NCBI GenBank assembly: GCA_006503475.1
Contig: RSEH01000055.1
Span: 62,001 to 126,000 of the forward strand
DNA from: Stentor roeselii
Lineage: Eukaryota; Ciliophora; Heterotrichea; Heterotrichida; Stentoridae
DNA: 64,000 bases
Reading direction: 5' to 3'
Every line of letters starts with the position of its first letter. Positions within the stretch are counted from its first letter, which is position 1. Position numbers and translations under genes: made by a program. Positions 22,702-30,346 of the stretch are shown here, piece after piece. The notes under the pieces were generated by a model. That model was not told where the DNA came from. It searched no databases and was given only the letters and a program-made list of their open reading frames with translations.

Positions 22702-23364
22702 TTAGCCCATAACGGACTCGTTTCCTATTCCTCTCCAGTGATGATCGTAGAATTCATTATGTCGGTTTAAGGATATTGTCATTGACTGGTACCGGGAGTC
22801 AGGTGGGAAGTTCATAAATCGATCTTCTCTGAATCGGTGGTATTCGTGTGGCGCAAGAATAAATTTCCAGTAGTTCCACCAGAAAGTCACTGACTGCTCA
22901 TATGAAGCTGTTGCTAAACCGTCAACATAGGCTAATCTTTCCTTGTTGTTCTCTGATAAAAAGTCGTATGAGTTTATAAATCTTCTTGGCCAGAAGTATC
23001 TTACTGTCTCCCATATTGCTGCGAAACCCACACAAAAATAAGTCAACCAATTCGCATAACCATCTGAGTTGGGAGTATCATCAGAGAACTGAGCATATCT
23101 CGATTGAGTTTCTTTCCAGGGGAATCCATGAGAAGAGTCCGGTTTAGGAATCAAAGCAAAGAAGTTCGCCCAGTCACTTTTATTGATATAAAGCCAATGA
23201 AAGAAAGTCTGTTTAGCATACCACCACTCAGCATAGCAAGTTCTTTTATAAACTCTGATATTATCATACCGCTGTTCTCCAATAAGTGCACAGGCAGTTC
23301 TTCCAATGAAAGTAGTTCCGTTCCTCCAGTGTTTCGGGCCATGTCCCAAGAGTCTGAGGGTCAT
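22702..23364 (-). CDS. W/Y-rich protein with one membrane segment, unrecognised
   Basis: About 220 residues from the chosen start (MTLRLLGHGPKHWRN). An in-frame ATG 30 nt upstream (23394) is possible, but TTATAAT sits directly before the ATG at 23364, the start signature used across the window. It is very rich in Trp, Tyr, Phe, Arg and His, with one hydrophobic segment (NWLTYFCVGFAAIWETVRYF, ~120-140). Basic N-terminus, aromatic richness and a single helix resemble accessory subunits of ciliate mitochondrial respiratory complexes; that is only a composition-based guess. The gene is divergent from the YEATS gene, 70 nt between starts. Confidence 0.7.
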   Translation of the reverse strand: MTLRLLGHGPKHWRNGTTFIGRTACALIGEQRYDNIRVYKRTCYAEWWYAKQTFFHWLYINKSDWANFFALIPKPDSSHGFPWKETQSRYAQFSDDTPNSDGYANWLTYFCVGFAAIWETVRYFWPRRFINSYDFLSENNKERLAYVDGLATASYEQSVTFWWNYWKFILAPHEYHRFREDRFMNFPPDSRYQSMTISLNRHNEFYDHHWRGIGNESVMG

Positions 23365-23434
23365 ATTATAACAATGGCTGGGAAAAATGGTCAATTTGGT
23401 TTAAAAGGCCAAACCCTCCAAAACTCTTATAAAA

Positions 23435-24100
23435 ATGGAAAGAATGAAAGGAGTCGTCGTCACGAAAGGCATCGTCTATGGATCAATGAGCTTCTATCAA
23501 GGTAAAAAGGTAGACGAACAGTACAGCCATAAATGGGCTTGTTATCTTCGAGGAATAGGAGATGAAGACATTAGTGTTTATATCAAAAAAGTTGTATTTC
23601 AGCTGCATTCTAGCTTTACTAACCCTTTGAGAACATTTGAACGTCCTCCTTATGAAGTTCATGAGACAGGCTGGGGCGAATTCGAGATTTTGATACAGAT
23701 TTTCTTTCATGACCCAAGGGAAAAAAAACTTGATATCTACCATTTTCTGCAGTTATACCCAAAAACACCAGGAACTTCTTTGTCTACAAAAAAACCTGTT
23801 ATCAGTGAAAGTTACGATGAAATCATCTTCAATGAACCCTACCCTGACTTCTACACGAAACTACAAACTGGAGTAGGAATACCCCCAGATGTTGAAAAGC
23901 TAGAAAATGCTTTTCATCAGGAAGTCGTCGCAAACTTTCCCACTTACAACGACGCTTCAGTTGCCAGGAGTATCGAAGAAGCCTTGAACTACATAAAACA
24001 CGAAACAGAAGAAATCAGGGAAAAAATCAAGAAACAAGATGCAGAAATCGCGAGTTTAAGACAAGAACTAAGAGACGAGGAAAAAAGACCAAAAGACTAA
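23435..24100 (+). CDS. YEATS4: YEATS-domain protein, GAS41/YAF9 type
   Basis: A 221-residue protein. Residues ~5-125 form a YEATS domain: HKWACYLRG, VVFQLHSSFTNPLR, PPYEVHETGWGEFEI and IFFHDP are the landmark strands, with the aromatic TGWGEF loop of the acyl-lysine pocket. The C-terminal ~60 residues are a coiled coil (EETEEIREKIKKQDAEI-like heptads), as in GAS41/Yaf9, which is about 225 residues. Known members read acylated histone H3 and belong to NuA4/TIP60 acetyltransferase and SWR1/SRCAP H2A.Z-exchange complexes. CTTATAAAA immediately precedes the start. Symbol given by family; orthology not tested. Confidence 0.88.
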   Translation: MERMKGVVVTKGIVYGSMSFYQGKKVDEQYSHKWACYLRGIGDEDISVYIKKVVFQLHSSFTNPLRTFERPPYEVHETGWGEFEILIQIFFHDPREKKLDIYHFLQLYPKTPGTSLSTKKPVISESYDEIIFNEPYPDFYTKLQTGVGIPPDVEKLENAFHQEVVANFPTYNDASVARSIEEALNYIKHETEEIREKIKKQDAEIASLRQELRDEEKRPKD

Positions 24101-24183
24101 ATTTCCAGAATTTCAATAAATTATTATGTTTTAGTTTTAGACATGAATATTTTTCATTTTCGTAACCTGCGAATATAAATTTA

Positions 24184-24471
24184 ATGAAGCTTACTGCCCA
24201 GCGCTTGTCTCACACATCTTCTGATTCTTGGCTTCTCGAAATGAAAAGCGAGTTGAAAGAATCAGCGAATGGCAAGTCCTTGCAGTACAATTTTGACTTT
24301 GAATCAGCGACTCCCAACCCAGGACTCAATTCTAGGTTTTTTTGGATGGCTTCTGATATAAAACCTTCGAGCGCGAATCCCTCATTTTCGGACACAGAGG
24401 ATTCTTCTGAGAAGGGCAAACTGAGGTTTAAGTTTTATTCACTTCGGGTGTTTCCGGAAGAAAAAAAATAG
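24184..24471 (+). CDS. Small hypothetical protein
   Basis: A 95-residue frame (MKLTAQRLSHTSSDSWLLEM...), Ser-rich, with no domain recognised. AATATAAATTTA lies directly before the ATG, in line with other genes here. An overlapping 69-residue frame on the other strand has no such signature. Ends on TAG. Confidence 0.55.
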   Translation: MKLTAQRLSHTSSDSWLLEMKSELKESANGKSLQYNFDFESATPNPGLNSRFFWMASDIKPSSANPSFSDTEDSSEKGKLRFKFYSLRVFPEEKK

Positions 24472-24651
24472 TGTATTTAATTAGACTTTTAGATGAATTG
24501 TTTTATTAAAACGGTTAATTGGAAAAGGGTTTGTTGAAAGACTTCAGGAAATGAAAAAATTTAGATTGGGTTGAATCTGGTTTCAGGAATATTTTGGATT
24601 GGATGAAATAGAAAAATAATGTGATTTGATAAACCGCGAATTAAAAACAAT

Positions 24652-25917
24652 TTAAGGATTATGGAGGGAGGTTTTTAGGAATAGTAAAGAGTCGGGAAGT
24701 GACAGAGAGTTGGTCAATAGGCTGCAGATGAAGGCTCTTGTTGGATTTGATAAATAATTTAGCTGGCTTTCCAGTGTCAGAGGCTTGGGTAAGTTACGGC
24801 TTTTCATATATAAAAATAAGAGACCAACTGAATATCCTAAACGCTGAGCCGGGTCTTCATGACAAAATGACTGTATCTCTATTTCTCCCATCAAATTATT
24901 GTAATATTTTGCGAAGTAAACTTTCGGTAAGATACTGACTCGATTTTTGTGAAGAAAAACATTGCAAGGATGTAAAAATTCAATAAAAATATTATTTCGT
25001 TGCAAGTTTAAAGTTTCTACAATGATTTGCTTTAAAATAAATAAGATTTTTTCCTCCTCAAGAAATGGACCCAATTTTTCAATATATCGATAAAGTGGTT
25101 TACCGAAATAATTCAAAAAAAGTGAAAAAAATTGTTTTTGACCTGAAATGTTGTATTTCAATCCTTTCAATTTTATCAAACTTTTAGTCTGGTTCAGAGC
25201 CAACAGTACATTAAAATCAAAGCAAAAAATTTCAGATTTTGCTTCTTTGCTGTAATAGTCAGCTCGAATTATCGACTCTTGGTCAGATATCGCAGCTTGT
25301 TCTAACTTTAGGACTTTTCCTTTGAAATTCTCTTGATTGACTAGCATTCCTGAGTATTTCTTGAAAATTGAGTGTAAAAAAGCACTTTCTAGTTGTCCTT
25401 TTATCTTCAGAGCTTCAAAATCAGGGTCAAGAATTGTTTTTAGGTAAAGTTTTAAGCAATCTTCACTAGATTCAAAGTGCTTTTTAAGGGTGTTCAAAAT
25501 TGATGAGGAAAATATTGAATTTTGATGAGCTTGGAGCATGAATTCCGCGTATTTTTTTAAGGATGTAAAGATTTCTATTGTGTTATTGTTTTGGATAATT
25601 TTTAAAAGCTCTGTTTCTAGTTTACCTTCAAGGCCTTTTGTTTCAAGGTAGAAATTCTGTAAGGTGTGTTGTTCTAATTTCTTTAAAATGCTTAAGGTAA
25701 ATAAAATTACAGTTAGGACATGGTCGAATGAGTTGTATTTCAGATTTAATACAAATTTGATCATTTCAGTGATTTTTTTCTGTCTAAAAATCTTTGTATT
25801 GATTTTTGTATCATGGTATGGAAAGTGGTTCATAATCTTGATCAAAGTTTCTGAGTTATCCTGCCCAATAATCAACCTGCCACAACTATTTTGAAGAATA
25901 TCTAGAAATTCTTGCAT
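24652..25917 (-). CDS. Pseudokinase-like protein with helical N-terminal region
   Basis: A 421-residue protein. Residues 1-~215 are predicted helical and unrecognised. Residues ~230-400 line up with a protein-kinase fold: an NQTKSLIKLKGL segment like the beta4 region, hinge-like FSLFLNYFGKPLYRYIEKLG, an alpha-E-like helix (EEEKILFILKQIIVETLN), then a catalytic-loop position reading FIEFLHPCNVFL where active kinases have IHRDLKPxNILL. The Asn and hydrophobic frame are kept, but His-Arg-Asp is gone. No DFG is visible. A C-lobe-like part (AQRLGYSVGLLFLYM) follows. I infer a catalytically dead kinase-fold scaffold. CTATAAATG marks the start. Ends on TAA. Confidence 0.7.
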   Translation of the reverse strand: MQEFLDILQNSCGRLIIGQDNSETLIKIMNHFPYHDTKINTKIFRQKKITEMIKFVLNLKYNSFDHVLTVILFTLSILKKLEQHTLQNFYLETKGLEGKLETELLKIIQNNNTIEIFTSLKKYAEFMLQAHQNSIFSSSILNTLKKHFESSEDCLKLYLKTILDPDFEALKIKGQLESAFLHSIFKKYSGMLVNQENFKGKVLKLEQAAISDQESIIRADYYSKEAKSEIFCFDFNVLLALNQTKSLIKLKGLKYNISGQKQFFSLFLNYFGKPLYRYIEKLGPFLEEEKILFILKQIIVETLNLQRNNIFIEFLHPCNVFLHKNRVSILPKVYFAKYYNNLMGEIEIQSFCHEDPAQRLGYSVGLLFLYMKSRNLPKPLTLESQLNYLSNPTRAFICSLLTNSLSLPDSLLFLKTSLHNP

Positions 25918-26053
25918 TTATAGATACAATAATTTCCTAATTTATCTTCTAATAACAAATAAACTATCATTAATAAATAAACTCAAATTGTACCTTTATT
26001 TAAATTAACTAAATTGAAGGACCTTCACCTTGCCAAATCCTTTACAAAATCAT

Positions 26054-26764
26054 TTATATAACTAAACATTCACAACAACTTTGTTTAAACTCTCTTTGAA
26101 TGTCGATACCCTGAGAGTCCACTTTCAATTTTTTAATCATTTTCTGAGTCTCTCTATTCTTCAGTCTGATGATTGCAAATTTATCTTTTTCACTCAACTC
26201 AAGCTTAAGGCATAAAGAAAAATCAACATCTGAGTTCTTTTCATTGACAAAGACCAAAAATTCATTGCAAAAAACGATTTGACCATGCGGGAAATGACTG
26301 AGTTTCTCAAGAATAGGAATACTAAAAGTAAAAATATCATCAGTGAAAGTCAAACATTCTATTGTTAACATTTCGAGAAAATTCCCAGAGTAGATAAATG
26401 AATCGTTTTTGCTATCTAGGCAGAAATCACTGTCTAATGTGAAGATTTTGATGCGTCCGCCGCCATTTCTAAGGTTGCATTTAAGTAAATGAAATGAAAT
26501 TCGGGTTTCTGGTGAAAAATTTTCAACAGTTTTGACGTTTTTTATTTCTTTTAGCCTTGATCTATGCATTTTCACTAGTTTTGGAAGTTTTTTGAAGTAT
26601 TCAACATATGCTTCTTCCACATGGTGTCTCGCTTGAGAGTTGCTTGTTTCATAGATCTTTTGTAAGGTTTGAATTCCTGTTAAAATATTTTCATGATGGT
26701 TGGTATGTTCAAACTCACCACGAATATTCTCGCTCTCTTCTGAAGACAGCACAGAACTTTGCAT
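26054..26764 (-). CDS. Hypothetical protein ending in a CaaX box
   Basis: A 236-residue protein with an N-terminal acidic Ser/Glu/His-rich part and no domain recognised. It ends CCECLVI; the last four residues, CLVI, form a CaaX prenylation motif (Cys, two aliphatics, X = Ile, often geranylgeranylated), with two Cys just upstream that could be palmitoylated. I infer a membrane-tethered peripheral protein. A second protein with the same kind of tail lies at 43843-44307. Ends on TAA. Confidence 0.72.
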   Translation of the reverse strand: MQSSVLSSEESENIRGEFEHTNHHENILTGIQTLQKIYETSNSQARHHVEEAYVEYFKKLPKLVKMHRSRLKEIKNVKTVENFSPETRISFHLLKCNLRNGGGRIKIFTLDSDFCLDSKNDSFIYSGNFLEMLTIECLTFTDDIFTFSIPILEKLSHFPHGQIVFCNEFLVFVNEKNSDVDFSLCLKLELSEKDKFAIIRLKNRETQKMIKKLKVDSQGIDIQREFKQSCCECLVI

Positions 26765-26882
26765 AAAAAATTATCCATTTTCCTAATCGTTACTTTTCAT
26801 CCTTTCACTTTTAAACTGCTCGAAATACCCAATCTGACAAGTTCAGTGCAAAATTAATCATTCTATCATCTCTAAAATATAA

Positions 26883-27572
26883 ATGGCAACCTCAGATCTT
26901 AAGTGGCTCGATGAAGACTTTTCCAATTACGGAGTAGTCCAACTGGACTCTCAAGAAAGTCACGAAGAGCCTCTAACCTTAAAGCCAGCTCCAGAAATTC
27001 CTCCTCCCGTTCAAATCTCAAAGCCAACACTAGAGAGTTCTTTTCAAGTTGACACAGATTTGGTTTTATCACGTTTAAAGAGAAGCCTATGGCCTTTTAA
27101 ATACGAAAACTTCTTCGAAGGTGAGACTCCAGACCTCTACAGTCCGTTTTGGATAACAACGACGTTAGTATTGGTTCTTTTAGCTGCGAGTAACTCTCAC
27201 ACTCACACGATATACGGAGTAGTTTCCATTCCTTCGCTATTTTATTCACTTTCTTTGGCGGTACCTGGAGTGCTTTATTGTCTTTTGTCGAATAGAGGAA
27301 GTGGACACAGTTATTATTTCTTGCTCTCGATATTTGGCTACTCTTGGGTTTATTTCGTAGTGGCTGCAGTGGTCTCGTTTCTGCCGTACTTTTGGCTTCG
27401 GGTTACCACTTGGCTCGTCTCTGCTGCATTGTCTGTTTTTTTCTTGAAGCATAATCTGTGGGCTGAGGTGGAAAGAGTGATACCGACAGAGAAGTACATT
27501 GTGTTAGGGATAGTCATTGCTGAACAGCTTATCATTATTTTATTCACGAATATTTCCTTTCTAGGTAATTAA
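26883..27572 (+). CDS. YIPF1/YIPF2-type Yip1-domain Golgi membrane protein
   Basis: A 229-residue protein. A Pro/Glu-rich cytosolic N-terminus (~70 residues) leads into the Yip1 signature: VLSRLKRSLWPFKYENFFEGETPDLYSPFWI. Five hydrophobic segments follow (from ~95 to 229). Yip1-family proteins sit in Golgi/ER membranes and bind Rab GTPases; the WPF..FF....PDLYGPFW pattern is that of YIPF1/YIPF2. Length is slightly short for that subfamily (about 300). AATATAAATGG marks the start. Ends on TAA. Confidence 0.88.
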   Translation: MATSDLKWLDEDFSNYGVVQLDSQESHEEPLTLKPAPEIPPPVQISKPTLESSFQVDTDLVLSRLKRSLWPFKYENFFEGETPDLYSPFWITTTLVLVLLAASNSHTHTIYGVVSIPSLFYSLSLAVPGVLYCLLSNRGSGHSYYFLLSIFGYSWVYFVVAAVVSFLPYFWLRVTTWLVSAALSVFFLKHNLWAEVERVIPTEKYIVLGIVIAEQLIIILFTNISFLGN

Positions 27573-27633
27573 AACCAATTCTTTCCAAATACAAATCCTT
27601 AAATCACTCATTATTCAATAAACATCATATAAA

Positions 27634-28443
27634 ATGAATATAGATCAAGTAAAACTCTCATCAGATGTTTTCAGAGGTCTTCTTGCTCACAGTTTTTTAA
27701 CAGAGCACGAAGAAGTGCTAGGTCTTCTTTACGGTAGTCTATCCGACACCGAAATCCTGATATGGGGAAGTGTGAACCTAATCCGTAACTGCAAAGAGAA
27801 AGACCGTGTGGAAGTCGACGAACTTCAATTATCAGACGCGATTCACAAGGCAGAAGAATTTTCAAGATCATTGAAACAAGCGACTTTTCTAGTAGGATGG
27901 TTCCATTCTCACCCAAACATAACAATTTTTCCTTCAAGGGTCGACCTGAACACTCAAAGATCCCTTCAAAGTCTCGGAGAACACTTCGTAGGACTGATCA
28001 TCAGTTGTTTTTCCCGAGATGCAAGCAACGTAAAGGCTAAATAGCTAGAAAAAATCAACCTTATCGCCTTTCAAACAAGTTTTGACGGGAAAGGAGTAAG
28101 CATTCCAGTAGTCCTGGTATCAAATGAAACCATTTTAAATGACTCTCGATATCTCTGCCAATTCGACAGTTTTGACTACTTACTTCAGGTCCACCAAAAT
28201 TTAATTCACGAAGAAAAAGAAAAATTTTTCAGAAGTTTAAACAATTGCAACCATTTCGGCCTGGTTTTTAATTCAAGTCTTTTTAACCTGGCAATAACAA
28301 AAGTTTTACAAAAGAGTCTTCAACCAACGATAGACTTCATGAAAGTAAAAATCCAGAACGATTCACAAAGACTAGAAAAAATCCTAAACGAAAACAACGA
28401 ACTTCAAGAGAAGTTAAAAAAAAAGCAACTTATTAGTAAATGA
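27634..28443 (+). CDS. BRCC3: BRCC36-type JAMM deubiquitinase, one 15-nt intron
   Basis: The first frame stops at TAG inside a 15-nt intron (28030-28044); after removal it continues to TGA at 28441, giving 264 residues. The MPN+ domain is intact: Glu26/27 in HEEVLGLLYG, then HSHPNITIFPSRVD with His91, His93, Ser101 and Asp104, the zinc and catalytic residues. RVEVDELQLSDA, NTQRSLQ and FVGLIISCF match BRCC36, the K63-specific deubiquitinase of the BRCA1-A and BRISC complexes. The C-terminal ~60 residues are helical, as in BRCC36. It is a little shorter than human BRCC36 (316). CATATAAAATG marks the start. It is one of only three genes here ending on TGA. Confidence 0.88.
28030..28044 (+). other. 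15-nt intron in the BRCC36-type gene
   Basis: GTAAAGGCTAAATAG, A at position 10, phase 0. It joins SRDASN to LEKINLIAFQ, which matches the BRCC36 order of blocks. Confidence 0.92.
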
Positions 28444-28512
28444 ACTAGAAATTAAATCTAACCATTCACTTATTAAAAAGTCCTGTTTAACAGCTGATAA
28501 ACCTCAGAGAAT

Positions 28513-29013
28513 ATGAATAATTTAAATAGCCAAGAAATGTCCGACCCTTACCGAATAGGAAGAGCTTTAAACACTCCAATGCACCAAATCACAGACTACA
28601 TCTACATCGGCAACCGGACCGCGTTGGAGAACCCAGGCTTGCTAAAATCCGAAAAAATAAAAAAAATCGTTCAATTGCTCGATTTTCGTATCGAACCCGA
28701 CTCTTTCTTCGACTTCCTCTTCATCCCACTTTCAGACTCAGAGCAAGAAAATCTTGACATTGCCCTGCACCGCTCGTTGCGATTTATCCACTCAGCCGTG
28801 CTTTCAAAGCAAAGAGTTTTGGTCCACTGCAATGCAGGAGTCTCCAGAAGTGGCTCAATAGTGACGGCTTACTTGATGGGCGCCTATCAACTCGACTTCC
28901 CCCGGGCCTTGTCTTTAGTTCAAGAGAAACGCGCTTGTGTTGACCCGAACCCTGGCTTTACCCGGTACTTAATGAATATAAATTTGAACAGTTTGCGAAA
29001 TATGATCGATTAG
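28513..29013 (+). CDS. Dual-specificity protein phosphatase
   Basis: A 166-residue, single-domain phosphatase. The signature VHCNAGVSRSGS gives catalytic Cys106 and Arg112. The general acid is probably Asp75 in IPLSDSE. The N-terminal DYIYIGNRTAL block and the C-terminal NPGFTRYLMNIN block are those of atypical small DUSPs (DUSP1-type catalytic core without a CH2 domain). It should dephosphorylate phospho-Tyr/Thr/Ser; substrate unknown. Ends on TAG. Confidence 0.9.
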   Translation: MNNLNSQEMSDPYRIGRALNTPMHQITDYIYIGNRTALENPGLLKSEKIKKIVQLLDFRIEPDSFFDFLFIPLSDSEQENLDIALHRSLRFIHSAVLSKQRVLVHCNAGVSRSGSIVTAYLMGAYQLDFPRALSLVQEKRACVDPNPGFTRYLMNINLNSLRNMID

Positions 29014-29044
29014 TAGGTAATTATTTAGAACCTCATTATTATTC

Positions 29045-29470
29045 ATGATTTGTGAAATTGATGAAGAAAGCTGGAGATTTTTTTGCTCGAATAGCCCGAA
29101 ACTTGTGAAAAGATTTGAAAAAGTGAAGAGTTTTGCAAGGGTTTCTAGTAAATCGAAAGTTGATGTACCTACATTGCTTGTTGCAAGGAGTCAGAAGGCG
29201 AAAAATTCTGTTCGGTATTTAGAGGCTGTTACGAGTAGGGCGAAAAGTAAGAAGGTTGATGTGTCGCTTCAGTCTGTTTATCGTGATCAAAGCGTAAAAC
29301 TTAGTGTTTGCAGAACGAATTTCAGGAATTATGAGAAAAGTTTCATGGGTGGTAGGGAAAGCAAGGGCTCAGGATTTAAAAGAAGTTTGTCTCCTATCAC
29401 GTTGGGGAAAAAGAGTTTTCTATCGAAAAGATTCAATGTTTTGAGTAAGCTTAAACCGTGTGGTAAATAG
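29045..29470 (+). CDS. Hypothetical basic protein
   Basis: A 141-residue frame, strongly basic and Ser-rich (ARSQKAKNSVRYLEAVTSRA, LGKKSFLSKRFNVLSKLK), with no domain recognised. It sits 31 nt after the phosphatase and 14 nt before the next gene, all on the same strand. Consistent G+T-type codon choice and exact packing support it being real. Ends on TAG. Confidence 0.6.
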   Translation: MICEIDEESWRFFCSNSPKLVKRFEKVKSFARVSSKSKVDVPTLLVARSQKAKNSVRYLEAVTSRAKSKKVDVSLQSVYRDQSVKLSVCRTNFRNYEKSFMGGRESKGSGFKRSLSPITLGKKSFLSKRFNVLSKLKPCGK

Positions 29471-29484
29471 TTGTAATTAGTTTA

Positions 29485-30336
29485 ATGTCGGTCAAACCCA
29501 GGCCCAGGTCTACTGCAAAAAAACCTGTCAGAGAGATTTCGAATAGGTTGTTTGAATCTCCTGATTCGGTACTGCGGCCAAGAATAATCTCAGCAGTCCG
29601 CATCGAGCAAAGACTCTTCAACCATTTAGCTAACTCCAAAAGGAAGCTCGAGCTCTTAAAAAAAACCTTAGAACAAGAAGAACTCAAAGAAGTTCAATCA
29701 AAGCCAAAAATCCTAAGCAAATCACGAATATTAGCCGAAAAAGCTGAACAACGTCTTCTAATCAACAACCATTTATCCTCAAGCCCATCAAGTCAAAACC
29801 TAGAAAAGCCTCAACCAAAGGGGACCCAATCTTCATGCATTCAAAACCCGAAGCCTTCTGATGCCCCCCGAGGCTTATCAAACCCAATAACTTCACCAGC
29901 ACAAGTTCAGCCTGAAATCTCCTCACGAAGTACATCAAGAGTTAAAAACCAATCAACTCCCATTAAATTCATGTCAAGAAATAAAAAACGTACAAAAAGT
30001 CTTCTAAATCTGACAGTTCTTCAAAGAAACGAGGCCTGGTTAGAAGAAAGAAAAAATAAACTAACAAGAAAAAAACTGGAAATTGAACAAAAAGACATGG
30101 CCGAATGCACTTTTTCACCCAAGACTCAAAACAAGCTGAAGCAGTCAAGAAGTTTCAGAGACCCTTACTCAAACACGAGTTTCATTTCTTCTCCTAATTC
30201 ACTTGATATCTCTGAATGCGAAGTCAACCCAAAGGCCAGCAAAGTCCGGCTTTACAGACAAATCGCGCCTTATAGAGTCAATATTTCTTTTAAATGTGGA
30301 ATCGATTTGAATAGTTTTCTCAAACGTGCTAAGTAA
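29485..30336 (+). CDS. ECTF-motif protein
   Basis: A 283-residue basic, largely disordered protein. A helical stretch at ~40-70 is rich in Lys/Glu/Leu. Near residue 205 it carries MAECTFSPKTQ, the ECTFxP motif found in many ciliate and kinetoplastid proteins thought to be cytoskeletal or ciliary. A preceding helix (RNEAWLEERKNKLTRKKLEI) is the usual companion. A second ECTF protein lies at 33849-35138. Function is inferred only from motif company. Its stop (TAA) is 10 nt from the convergent carboxypeptidase stop. Confidence 0.75.
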   Translation: MSVKPRPRSTAKKPVREISNRLFESPDSVLRPRIISAVRIEQRLFNHLANSKRKLELLKKTLEQEELKEVQSKPKILSKSRILAEKAEQRLLINNHLSSSPSSQNLEKPQPKGTQSSCIQNPKPSDAPRGLSNPITSPAQVQPEISSRSTSRVKNQSTPIKFMSRNKKRTKSLLNLTVLQRNEAWLEERKNKLTRKKLEIEQKDMAECTFSPKTQNKLKQSRSFRDPYSNTSFISSPNSLDISECEVNPKASKVRLYRQIAPYRVNISFKCGIDLNSFLKRAK

Positions 30337-30346
30337 TTATTTAAAG

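Noticed and set aside
27634-28044. Truncated JAMM protein of 136 residues
   Set aside because: The stop lies in a 15-nt intron; the continuation matches the rest of the BRCC36 fold.
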